Below are positions 54,627 through 61,002 of a stretch of 64,000 nucleotides of DNA, piece by piece. The notes under the pieces are model-generated. The model did no database searches. It worked only from the letters and a program-made list of their open reading frames with translations, and had not been told where the DNA came from. The stretch's first letter is position 1; the number at the start of each line of letters is the position of its first letter. Origin of the DNA: Bacteroidaceae bacterium (GTDB lineage: Bacteria; Bacteroidota; Bacteroidia; Bacteroidales; Bacteroidaceae); the NCBI GenBank assembly GCA_017458585.1, contig JAFTAJ010000045.1, positions 62,001 through 126,000 on the forward strand. The letters are read 5' to 3'. The position numbers and the translations under genes were made by a program.

Positions 54627-55964
54627 ATGGTAACACAAAAAATCATGGCCGACCTTGAGGCCAAGCATCCTGGTGAATCAGAGTTTCTCCAGGCAGTAAG
54701 AGAGGTGCTGCTCTCCGTAGAAGATGTTTACAACCAGCACCCCGAGTTTGAGAAAAACAAAATCGTTGAGCGTCTTGTGGAGCCCGACCGCATCCTCACC
54801 TTCCGCGTGGTGTGGGAGGACGACAAGGGCGAGCTGCAAGTCAACCGCGGCTACCGCGTGCAGTTCAACAACGCCATCGGCCCCTACAAGGGCGGCATCC
54901 GTTTCCACGCCTCCGTCAACCTCAGCATCCTGAAGTTCCTCGGCTTCGAGCAGACCTTCAAGAATGCCCTCACCACCCTGCCCATGGGCGGTGCCAAGGG
55001 CGGTAGCGACTTCTCGCCGCGCGGCAAGAGCAACGCCGAGATACGCCGCTTCTGCCAGGCCTTCATGCTCGAGCTGTGGCGCAACATCGGTCCCGACCAG
55101 GACGTGCCCGCCGGCGACATCGGCGTAGGCGGTCGCGAGGTAGGCTACCTCTATGGTATGTATAAGAAGCTGCAGCGCGAGCACACCGGCACCATCACCG
55201 GCAAGGGCCTCGAGTTTGGCGGCTCCATCCTGCGTCCCGAGGCCACCGGCTTCGGCGCCCTCTACTTCGTCAACCAGATGCTGGAGGAGAAAGGCATCGA
55301 CATCAAGGGCAAGACAGTGGCCATCTCCGGCTTCGGCAATGTAGCATGGGGTGCAGCCACCAAGGCTGTGCAGCTCGGTGCCAAGGTAGTGACCATCTCC
55401 GGTCCCGACGGCTATGTATATGACCCCGATGGCATCAGCGGCGACAAGATTGACTACATGCTCGAGCTGCGCGAGAGCGGCAACGACATCGTAGCCCCCT
55501 ACGCCGACAAGTATCCCTCCGCCACCTTCTATCCCGGCCGCAAGCCGTGGGAGCGCAAGGTGGACATCGCGCTGCCCTGCGCCACGCAGAACGAGGTGAG
55601 CGCCACTGACGCCCAGCAGCTCATCGACAACAAGACCCTCTGCATCGCCGAGGTCAGCAACATGGGATGCACCGAGGAGGCAGCCACCCTGTTCCTGCAG
55701 AACAAGATGCTCTTCGCCCCCGGCAAGGCCGTCAACGCAGGCGGCGTGGCCACCAGCGGCCTCGAGATGAGCCAGAACGCCATGCACCTCTCCTGGACCG
55801 CCGCCGAGGTGGACCAGCGTCTGCACCACATCATGAGCTCCATCCACGGCCAGTGCCTCAAGTACGGCAAGGAGCCGACGGGCTACATCAACTATGTGAA
55901 GGGCGCCAACATCGCCGGCTTCATGAAAGTAGCTAAGGCGATGATTGACCAAGGACCAATTTAA
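54627..55964 (+). CDS. gdhA: NADP-specific glutamate dehydrogenase
   Basis: 445-residue hexameric GDH. It assimilates ammonium by reductive amination of 2-oxoglutarate. Signatures: NRGYRVQFNNAIGPYKGG, the catalytic-type Lys in LPMGGAKGGSDF, PAGDIGVGGREVGYLYGMYKK and the nucleotide fold ISGFGNVAWGAATK. The length matches the bacterial NADP type. The last 34 bp, including the stop, are copied twice further on (56180-56213 and 58191-58224). A terminator lies 325 nt downstream beyond two structured repeats. Confidence 0.97.
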   Translation: MVTQKIMADLEAKHPGESEFLQAVREVLLSVEDVYNQHPEFEKNKIVERLVEPDRILTFRVVWEDDKGELQVNRGYRVQFNNAIGPYKGGIRFHASVNLSILKFLGFEQTFKNALTTLPMGGAKGGSDFSPRGKSNAEIRRFCQAFMLELWRNIGPDQDVPAGDIGVGGREVGYLYGMYKKLQREHTGTITGKGLEFGGSILRPEATGFGALYFVNQMLEEKGIDIKGKTVAISGFGNVAWGAATKAVQLGAKVVTISGPDGYVYDPDGISGDKIDYMLELRESGNDIVAPYADKYPSATFYPGRKPWERKVDIALPCATQNEVSATDAQQLIDNKTLCIAEVSNMGCTEEAATLFLQNKMLFAPGKAVNAGGVATSGLEMSQNAMHLSWTAAEVDQRLHHIMSSIHGQCLKYGKEPTGYINYVKGANIAGFMKVAKAMIDQGPI

Positions 55965-55996
55965 TGGGGACTTGGGCAAGCTGAGCCTTAGCTACT

Positions 55997-56090
55997 TCGC
56001 GAGCCGTAGCCGCATGGTCGCGCCGTCTCGAAAAAGTCAGGAGACTTTTTAGGCGCGGGTGCGGTAAGCGAAGGCGAGAGCGAAGCGGCA
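55997..56090 (+). repeat. TGGTC structured repeat, copy B
   Basis: TCGCGA at 55997-56002, stem 1 imperfect (GCC/GGC core), stem 2 CCGCA/TGCGG, TGGTC against GGG, stem 3 GCGCC/GGCGC. An extra inner hairpin AAAAAGTC/GACTTTTT lies at 56031-56050. The tail GAGAGCGAAGCGGCA is at 56076-56090. It lies 32 nt after the gdhA stop, on the same strand. Confidence 0.85.
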
Positions 56091-56106
56091 AGGTTGCGTT
56101 GCAAGC

Positions 56107-56174
56107 TCGCGAGCGTTTTGTCAGTGGTCGCCGAAGGCGGGCTGACATTAGAAAAACGCGAGAGCGAAGCGGCA
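56107..56174 (+). repeat. TGGTC structured repeat, copy C
   Basis: TCGCGA at 56107-56112, stem 1 GCGTTTT/AAAACGC, stem 2 GTCAG/CTGAC, TGGTC against GGG, stem 3 GCC-GAA-GGC, bulge ATTAGA, tail GAGAGCGAAGCGGCA at 56160-56174. It stands 16 bp after copy B. Confidence 0.88.
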
Positions 56175-56179
56175 CAGTT

Positions 56180-56251
56180 GCTAAGGCGATGATTGACCAA
56201 GGACCAATTTAATCGGAAGACCCCCTCCCCGCTCCCCCATGAAGGGGGAGT
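56180..56251 (+). repeat. Copy of the gdhA 3' end plus CTCCCCC hairpin repeat
   Basis: 56180-56213 is identical over 34 bp to the end of gdhA (55932-55965, including the stop codon). It is followed by GAAGACCCCCTCCCC and the hairpin CTCCCCC/GGGGGAG, the same unit that occurs inverted at 6721-6755. A second, slightly diverged copy of gdhA end plus flank is at 58191-58240. Confidence 0.9.
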
Positions 56252-56289
56252 GCACGGAATGTGGTACTTTTATCCCTTATAAATTAAGA

Positions 56290-56319
56290 AGGAGAGAGGC
56301 TGTCCTCTCTCCTATTTTT
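56290..56319 (+). terminator. Rho-independent terminator, probably of gdhA
   Basis: AGGAGAGAGG pairs with CCTCTCTCCT (10 bp) around CTGT, followed by ATTTTT. It is the first strong terminator after gdhA. Confidence 0.8.
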
Positions 56320-56797
56320 GTTTGTTTGAGGCTGAGCGCCGTCCTCTGCCGTTCTAAAAAATCACGTGATTTCGTGATTTCGTGATTTTTTCTGAGGAAC
56401 GTTACCTCTGTTTGCTGCGATTCCTATCCCCCATTTCTTTATCCCCATCTCCTAACTGCAAAATCCCAACTCCTTATATTTAAGTCAGTTCTCGCGCCAA
56501 ATAAGCCCGAACTGCTACGCCGCACCTCTGACTTTTTTGAAATCATTTCAGGGCAAAATCGGAGGGGAACTTGACTATTTGACGTCAAAACGCGTCAAAT
56601 ATTTTTTATATCTGTTTTTTTTTGCATAAGAATTGCATAAGTTGCTGATTATTAGCGTTTATTTTTTGAACAAAATTATTTATATATATATATGATATAT
56701 ATATAAATAATTCATATAAGAAAGCTATCGCGAGGGGGATACCCCTTTCCTATAATTTTGACGTCAAATCGTTGAATCGTCAAATTCTTTTGACGGA
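56320..56797. other. Gene-free stretch with a large A/T palindrome and TTTGACG boxes
   Basis: No plausible gene. It holds a TCACGTGATTTCGTGATTTCG repeat near 56365-56390. An 18-bp perfect palindrome with a 3-nt centre (56674-56712, alternating AT ending in AATT) follows. Several TTTGACG or CGTCAAA boxes lie near 56574-56596 and 56757-56795, including the palindrome TTTGACGTCAAA. The boxes lie at the 3' end of the UmuD-like gene. Confidence 0.6.
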
Positions 56798-57652
56798 TTA
56801 GTTCTTCTGGGAGAGGAAGGACTTGGTGGACTCTATCTCCAGTTCGGTGAAGAGGTTGGGATTGGCGAGATACCTGTTGTAGTTTTGGCGGGTGCCGATG
56901 TCGCCGAACTCGTCACTGATGGTGTTGTAGTCGGTCTGGGTGATGAGTCCGAGCTGTGCGGCGCAGTAGATGGCGAGGGCTACGGCTTTGCCTTTCTTGC
57001 CGGAGATGAGCTGATGCAATAAGATTGAGGATTGAGAAAATGGTGCTGCGGGTGCGTTTGTTTTCGTCAAGTTTGGGGTGACGGCGTTTGCCACGAGTTC
57101 GGGCGAGCCTTTCTTCGTGTACTTATAATCAGAGCCACGCGCTGCCATCAGCTGTTTGAATGTCATCGGCAAGAGGTGTTTCCTCTTTTGGTCGCGTGTG
57201 GTGAATTTCACTACGCCCTGTATTTTGAGTCTCTGTGAGCGCAGTGGCAGTTCTATGGTTGGATAGTTTTTGTTGGATGGCACGAGTCGCACCTTTCCCT
57301 TTTCGCGGTCGATGTAGAGTACTTTTATCAGGGCTTCCCCATCTACCCAGGCGAGGACGGTGTCACCCTGCTGTGGTGTCTGTTCGGGGTCGATATACAC
57401 GAGGTCTCCGGCTCTGAAGTCAGGCTCCATGCTATCGCCATGTGCCTCCACGATGATAACCGAGTCTCTCTTCACTCCGTAGAAGTCGAGCACATCGGCC
57501 TCTTCTCCGAGGACGTCTCCCACATCAGTAGGAGATCCGCACGACACCTTGTTGACGAACTTCTTGAATACCGTTGCTCCGTCGGGAGAGAAGCGATAAA
57601 TCTTCAAGTCCTCTGCTAGGACTCCACCGTATTTAGTTTGTTTCTTTGCCAT
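56798..57652 (-). CDS. UmuD/LexA-like S24 peptidase with extra C-terminal domain
   Basis: 284 residues. Residues 30-150 are an S24 self-cleaving protease: candidate cleavage site Cys-Gly in KVSCGSPTDVGD (as in UmuD; LexA uses Ala-Gly), nucleophile Ser in AHGDSMEPDFRAGDLVYID and Lys in GEALIKVLYID. There is no N-terminal HTH, which also favours a UmuD-like protein over a repressor. The C-terminal 110 residues (QSSILLHQLISGKKGKAVAL through TRQNYNRYLANPN) form a further helical domain I do not recognise. A truncated frame lies directly upstream. Confidence 0.7.
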   Translation of the reverse strand: MAKKQTKYGGVLAEDLKIYRFSPDGATVFKKFVNKVSCGSPTDVGDVLGEEADVLDFYGVKRDSVIIVEAHGDSMEPDFRAGDLVYIDPEQTPQQGDTVLAWVDGEALIKVLYIDREKGKVRLVPSNKNYPTIELPLRSQRLKIQGVVKFTTRDQKRKHLLPMTFKQLMAARGSDYKYTKKGSPELVANAVTPNLTKTNAPAAPFSQSSILLHQLISGKKGKAVALAIYCAAQLGLITQTDYNTISDEFGDIGTRQNYNRYLANPNLFTELEIESTKSFLSQKN

Positions 57653-57655
57653 TGT

Positions 57656-57830
57656 TTAATCCGCTATATCGCTATGAGATATTGTTACGGGTTCTAAATT
57701 TATTATTTCGTCTTGTGACTTCTCTGTTTTCTCCGGAATGGGCTCTGCGACTTCCTCGGAATTTATCTCAGTTGCGACCTCATATACTTCTTCTTTTGCT
57801 TGCTGGATATCTGCATCGGAAGGAACTTGA
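57656..57830 (-). pseudogene. Truncated C-terminal gene fragment
   Basis: In the frame ending at 57656, the last 55 or so residues look like a genuine acidic protein end (QVPSDADIQQAKEEVYEVAT, then ITSEEV-type acidic text ending VTISHSDIAD). It stops 3 nt before the UmuD-like gene, so it was probably its operon partner. Upstream of 57830 the sequence switches abruptly to the duplicated DUF3267 segment in another frame, so the 5' part of this gene has been lost. I cannot name the family. Confidence 0.5.
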
Positions 57831-58113
57831 TATAGAATCCGGCTTCGGAGGGATGGTCGAGCACGAGGCTGTGGCGGTCTTCCTTGGTCAGGAGCCATGT
57901 CATCCAGATGTCGCCGGCTGCGGCGGCGATGAAGAAGATGCCCCAATGCCAGGTGCCTCCCAGCAGGTCTCCTATAGGCTTGCGGCCACTCCAAATCATG
58001 AAGAACGGCACCAGAAACACGATGGCCGATACCAACATGATAGCCAGGGCAAAGAGATTGGCCTTTCCGATGTTGATGGACACCTTGCGCCCTATTTCGT
58101 GGTCTTTTTCCAT
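57763..58113 (-). pseudogene. Deleted duplicate of the DUF3267 protein
   Basis: 116-codon frame. From its start it is nearly identical to residues 1-59 of the protein encoded at 59224-59790, then jumps in frame to the FFIAAAAGDIWMTWLL part. Eighty-seven codons are missing, including the HELIH motif. The intact copy has the direct repeat GATGCCCCA at both ends of the missing 261 bp, and the short copy keeps just one. The last 20 residues (KFLPMQISSKQKKKYMR) come from out-of-frame reading of the adjacent gene fragment. It is probably non-functional. Confidence 0.85.
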
Positions 58114-58126
58114 TGAGGGTACGGGG

Positions 58127-58240
58127 TTAGTCCGCCCAGTCGTCGGTGCGGGCTGGCATTAAAGAGCCGCGAGAGCGCAGCGGCACAGTAGCTAAAGCGA
58201 TGATTGACCAAGGACCGATTTAATCGGAAGACCCCCTCCC
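58127..58240 (+). repeat. TGGTC structured repeat, decayed copy E, with gdhA-end copy
   Basis: The right half is kept: GGG, stem 2' CTGGC, bulge ATTAA, and tail GAGAGCGCAGCGGCA (58171-58185). The left half is reduced (CCCAG then TCGTC) and the TCGCGA box is missing. The gdhA end follows at 58191-58224 with two mismatches, then GAAGACCCCCTCCCC. Together with 56160-56230 this is a 75-bp paralogous segment. Confidence 0.75.
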
Positions 58241-58425
58241 CTCAAACGGGACTCCCCCTATCTTAGAGGCAGAAATGAGAGAATAGAGAATAGAGAAAAG
58301 AGAAGAGAGAACAGAGAGACATACCCCCTCCCGGCGCTCCCACCCCTCAGTCGCAAGCGACAGCCCCCTTACGGGGACTTCCCCTAACTTAGGGGCAGAA
58401 ATGAGAGAATAGAGAAAAGAGAGAC
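58228..58425. repeat. CT-rich hairpin modules in tandem with GAGAATAGAGAA microrepeats
   Basis: Two related units (58228-58320 and 58321-58425) each run from CCCCCTCCC through a small hairpin (CAGTCGCAAGCGACAG in the second) to TTAGGGGCAGAAATGAGAG and end in GAGAATAGAGAA runs. They fill the 378-bp gap 58114-58491 together with copy E and a palindrome. Confidence 0.7.
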
Positions 58426-58429
58426 AAAT

Positions 58430-58463
58430 ACGCGCGTACATTATAGAAATAGTGTACGCGCGT
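58430..58463 (-). terminator. Palindrome downstream of the TA operon
   Basis: ACGCGCGTACA (58430-58440) pairs perfectly with 58453-58463 around a 12-nt loop. It lies 28 nt after the toxin stop. A weak ATTTGT follows on the minus strand, so it may terminate or protect the transcript end. Confidence 0.5.
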
Positions 58464-58491
58464 AGAGATTTAGCTTCGGAAATAGGGGAAG

Positions 58492-58812
58492 TTATTCCAT
58501 TCGCTTCATGACGTCTCGTAAATAGGCATCATTGATATTCTCAAAGTCAGACTTATCGTAGATATATAGAAGTTGCAACTCATCGGCGATAACGCGGACA
58601 CGAATTATTACTCGTGCTCCACCACTCTTACCACGACCTTTCGAGCTGATGGCTAATCGAACCTTACGAGCACCGCCCTCTAATTCTACACCCTGCATCG
58701 GGTCCAGAAGCAACGATGCAAGCAGTCGCTCAAAGTCTGCCTCTAGCGATTTGTGTCTTTTCTTCAACCTTTTATAGGCTGTGCGAAAGTCCTCTGACAT
58801 TCTTACTTTCAT
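58492..58812 (-). CDS. RelE-superfamily toxin
   Basis: 106-residue small basic protein of the RelE/ParE superfamily. Typical order: KVRMSEDFRTAYKRLKKRHKSLEADFERLLASL (two helices), then strands GARKVRLAISSKGRGKSGGARVIIRV and ELQLLYIYDKSDFENI. The Lys/Arg-rich strand region would cut mRNA at the ribosome in RelE-type members. Its start overlaps the antitoxin stop by 4 nt (ATGA), the normal coupling for a TA pair. This module is intact, unlike the YafQ remnant at 2732-2881. Confidence 0.78.
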   Translation of the reverse strand: MKVRMSEDFRTAYKRLKKRHKSLEADFERLLASLLLDPMQGVELEGGARKVRLAISSKGRGKSGGARVIIRVRVIADELQLLYIYDKSDFENINDAYLRDVMKRME

Positions 58813-58997
58813 AATGCCCTGAGTGCTGCAATAGTTTCTTCGGGGGTCATGGCTGGCTCTGATTCTACTTGCCTCATGCTGCGCTTAATAATGCGAGCCA
58901 GTTTGTAAGTCTCTTCCAATTGCAACATTCTATTCCACCTTCGCGTACTCATGCTGACGGTGACTCTGCTTGGTGTCCTTTCTATAATTGTTGTCAT
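58809..58997 (-). CDS. Antitoxin of the RelE-type module
   Basis: 62 residues. An N-terminal strand (RVTVSMSTRRWNRML) and two following helices (LEETYKLARIIKRSMRQVE) are followed by MTPEETIAALRAL. Small size, first position and ATGA overlap with the RelE-like gene identify it as the antitoxin. A perfect promoter lies 27 nt upstream. I do not recognise the antitoxin subfamily from sequence alone. Confidence 0.7.
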   Translation of the reverse strand: MTTIIERTPSRVTVSMSTRRWNRMLQLEETYKLARIIKRSMRQVESEPAMTPEETIAALRAL

Positions 58998-59023
58998 AGC
59001 GTTTTTTCCTTTTTTACACGGTG

Positions 59024-59056
59024 CAAAGATAGTGATTATTTTTTATTATCGCCAAA
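59024..59056 (-). promoter_or_regulatory. Promoter of the TA module (TTTG-N21-TATCTTTG)
   Basis: On the minus strand TTTG (59053-59056) and TATCTTTG (59024-59031) are 21 bp apart, 27 nt before the antitoxin ATG. Confidence 0.75.
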
Positions 59057-59079
59057 TTTTGAGGGGAGAAAAGAGAGGA

Positions 59080-59222
59080 GAGAACAGAGAACACACCCCA
59101 TCCCGGCTTTGCCACCCCTCAGTCGCACATCCCATTCCCGGCTCCCACCCCTCAGTCGCAAGCGACAGCTCCCCTCTGGCAGGGGGGCAAACCACTCTCC
59201 CTAGCTTTGGGGGAGAATCCTT
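59080..59222. repeat. CT-rich hairpin modules (CACCCCTCAGTCGCAAGCGACAG type)
   Basis: Two tandem CCCGGC/CACCCCTCAGTCGC units, the second with hairpin GTCGC-AA-GCGAC, then CTCCCCTCTGGCAGGGGGGC and a closing TAGCTTTGGGGGAGAATCC. Microrepeat GAGAAAAGAGAGGAGAG precedes. The unit abuts the end of the DUF3267 gene. Its CAGTCGC/GCGACAG style resembles dispersed repeats of gut Clostridia. Confidence 0.7.
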
Positions 59223-59223
59223 T

Positions 59224-59790
59224 TTACTCCCCGGGCTCTTCGATGATATAGAATCCGGCTTCGGAGGGATGGTCAAGCACGAGGCTGTGGCGGTCTTCCT
59301 TGGTCAGGAGCCATGTCATCCAGATGTCGCCGGCTGCGGCGGCGATGAAGAAGATGCCCCACGCCAGCAGAGGAAGGCTCCCGATGAAGAGGGCCACGAT
59401 GGCAGGGAGGACTCCCAAGACGATGCAGGGCATGATGGCTCCCATCATGTAGCCGGGGATGCGCATCGGTTCATCGCAATGGCAGTAGGGCGTCAGCATC
59501 TTCCACATCACGCCGAAGCTGATGCTCTTCCAGCCGCTCTTGGCGTAGCAGGCCCAGGTGATGCCGTGTATCAGCTCGTGCACTACGATGCCGACTATCA
59601 TCAGAGCAAACACGATGCCCCAATGCCAGGCGCCTCCCAGCAGGTCTCCTATAGGCTTGCGGCCACTCCAAATCATGAAGAACGGCACCAGAAACACTAT
59701 GGCCGATACCAACATGATAGCCAGGGCAAAGAGATTGGCCTTTCCGATGTTGATGGACACCTTGCGCCCTATTTCGTGGTCTTTTTCCAT
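59224..59790 (-). CDS. DUF3267 membrane protein (putative zinc metalloprotease fold)
   Basis: 188 residues with about four to five transmembrane segments. The second carries the gluzincin-like HELIH (residues 71-75, IVVHELIHGITWACYA), as in DUF3267 proteins, which are thought to be membrane metalloproteases; a third ligand is not obvious. Starts MEKDHEIGRKVSINIGKANL. It lies 7 nt after the flavoprotein gene on the same strand, so the two are co-transcribed. A duplicate with an internal deletion lies at 57763-58113. Confidence 0.75.
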   Translation of the reverse strand: MEKDHEIGRKVSINIGKANLFALAIMLVSAIVFLVPFFMIWSGRKPIGDLLGGAWHWGIVFALMIVGIVVHELIHGITWACYAKSGWKSISFGVMWKMLTPYCHCDEPMRIPGYMMGAIMPCIVLGVLPAIVALFIGSLPLLAWGIFFIAAAAGDIWMTWLLTKEDRHSLVLDHPSEAGFYIIEEPGE

Positions 59791-59797
59791 AATGTGT

Positions 59798-60421
59798 TTA
59801 GAGTCCGTCCGCGAAGCTGGTGAATGTGCCTATCTCCTTCTCGGGGAGGCCCATCTGCTGCTTGCCGAGGGCTATACTCTTGATGAGGAATGCCATATTG
59901 CGACCCAGGTTGCGCATGGTCTGGAGGCCTTCGAGGTCTTTCTCCACATCTTCCTGCGTGTGGCCATGCACTTCGTTCCAATAGGTGCTCGAGACAACGG
60001 GCATGCCGGATATGGTAAAGTATTTGTTTATCTCGTCAAATGCTGAGGTGCTACCGGCACGACGCGATGACACCACCGCTGCGCCTACCTTCATCAGCTT
60101 GTCACACTGGCAGCTGAAGAACAGACGGTCGAGGAATGCTATCAGGCCTCCGTTGGCATGGGCATAATATACGGGGGTACCTACGACGATGCCGTCGGCT
60201 TCGGCAAAGAGCGGGGCTGTCTCGTTGACCAGGTCGTTGAACACGCACTTGCCCTGCTGCCGACAATTGAAGCATGATATGCAGCCACGCACGTCCTTGT
60301 TGCCTACGCTGACCCAGCTGGTCTCTATGCCTTGCTCGTGCAGGGTTGTCTCTACCTCTTTCAAGGCTCGTGCCGTGCATCCTTTCGGATGGGGGCTGCC
60401 GTTAATCAATAATACTTTCAT
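59798..60421 (-). CDS. Iron-sulfur flavoprotein (NADPH-dependent FMN reductase family)
   Basis: 207 residues with a flavodoxin-like fold. The N-terminal LLINGSPHPKGCTARAL binds FMN phosphate. A compact cysteine cluster C47-x2-C50-x2-C53-x5-C59 (GCISCFNCRQQGKC) marks the iron-sulfur flavoprotein type. VVGTPVYYAHANGGLIAFLDR is the second flavin segment. It probably takes part in redox housekeeping or stress defence; the partner is unknown. Copy D of the TGGTC element ends 25 nt before its ATG on the same strand. Confidence 0.85.
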   Translation of the reverse strand: MKVLLINGSPHPKGCTARALKEVETTLHEQGIETSWVSVGNKDVRGCISCFNCRQQGKCVFNDLVNETAPLFAEADGIVVGTPVYYAHANGGLIAFLDRLFFSCQCDKLMKVGAAVVSSRRAGSTSAFDEINKYFTISGMPVVSSTYWNEVHGHTQEDVEKDLEGLQTMRNLGRNMAFLIKSIALGKQQMGLPEKEIGTFTSFADGL

Positions 60422-60445
60422 GGGGTTTTAAATAAGTTACAAAGT

Positions 60446-60540
60446 TGCCGCTTCGCTCTCGAACTTCTTTATATCGACCCGCGCCTAAAAAGTCTCCTGA
60501 CTTTTTCTAGACGGCGCGACCACCGATGAAGTTCTCGCGA
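60446..60540 (-). repeat. TGGTC structured repeat, copy D (5' of the flavoprotein gene)
   Basis: On the minus strand: TCGCGA (60540-60535), stem 1 GAACTTC/GAAGTTC, stem 2 ATCGG/TCGAT (one G-U), TGGTC against GGG, stem 3 GCGCC/GGCGC with inner hairpin AAAAAGTC/GACTTTTT, bulge ATAAA, tail GAGAGCGAAGCGGCA (60460-60446). It would lie in the 5' leader of the downstream gene. Confidence 0.88.
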
Positions 60541-60585
60541 CCCCTGCGGGGTTCAAGAGTTTAAGGGGTTTAAGGTGTTCAAGGG

Positions 60586-60745
60586 GGTTGACACACCCCC
60601 TCGGCCTTTGGCCACCAGCTTAGCTGGTCTTTCCAAATCTATTTTCCCCAGAGGGGACCCCGCTAGCTTAGGGGGAGAATTTTGGGGTAACTCCGTATCG
60701 GGGGTTGCACCCCCGTCTGTGTTCTGACACCCCTTCGGGGTTATT
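60586..60745. repeat. Mixed hairpin repeats (CACCCCCTCGG, GGGGGTTGCACCCCC, ACCCCTTCGGGGT)
   Basis: A chain of mini-hairpins: GGCCTTTGGCC, CCAGCTTAGCTGG, CCCCAGAGGGG, then GGGGGTTGCACCCCC (60700) and ACCCCTTCGGGGT (60728). The last two with their linker recur at 63428-63478. The whole 581-bp gap 60422-61002 is repeat material (copy D, this block, the 64-bp tandem repeat). Confidence 0.75.
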
Positions 60746-60787
60746 CTGGTTTACGTCTATTGCAGGGGTTTGTTTCCTGCGGAAACT

Positions 60788-60979
60788 GCACCACCTGCCT
60801 GTTATCTGTCGTGCCTACGGCACTTAAGTCTTAAATGTTTTTCAGGTTTTTGCACCACCTGCCTGTTATCTGTCGTGCCTACGGCACTTAAGTCTTAAAT
60901 GTTTTTCAGGTTTTTGCACCACCTGCCTGTTATCTGTCGTGCCTACGGCACTTGAGTCTTAAATGTTTTTCAGGTTTTC
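60788..60979. repeat. Three tandem copies of a 64-bp repeat
   Basis: Copies start at 60788, 60852 and 60916 and are almost identical (TTAAG becomes TTGAG in the third). Each contains the hairpin GTGCC-TAC-GGCAC after the linker CTGTTATCTGTC and ends in T-rich sequence. The related linker CTATTATCTGTC at 63450 is joined to a different hairpin. Confidence 0.92.
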
Positions 60980-61002
60980 GTTATCGTTTTCGTTTTGGCA
61001 AC

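Noticed and set aside
54678-55979. 433-codon open frame opposite gdhA
   Set aside because: Antisense of a certain glutamate dehydrogenase gene; the composition is that of an antisense shadow and no motif is present.
57763-58113. Independent small membrane protein gene
   Set aside because: Its sequence is fully explained as a deleted duplicate of the 59224-59790 gene plus out-of-frame tail.
58951-59823. 290-codon plus-strand frame across the TA promoter and DUF3267 gene
   Set aside because: It runs through repeats and antisense to two supported genes; it arises from the repeat composition.
54332-60540. Integron attC sites
   Set aside because: The elements are paired and asymmetric like attC, but no integron integrase is in the window, the core GTTRRRY/RYYYAAC ends are missing, and the elements do not separate a series of cassettes.
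60788-60979. CRISPR array
   Set aside because: Three whole-unit tandem copies of 64 bp without distinct spacers; a tandem repeat fits better.
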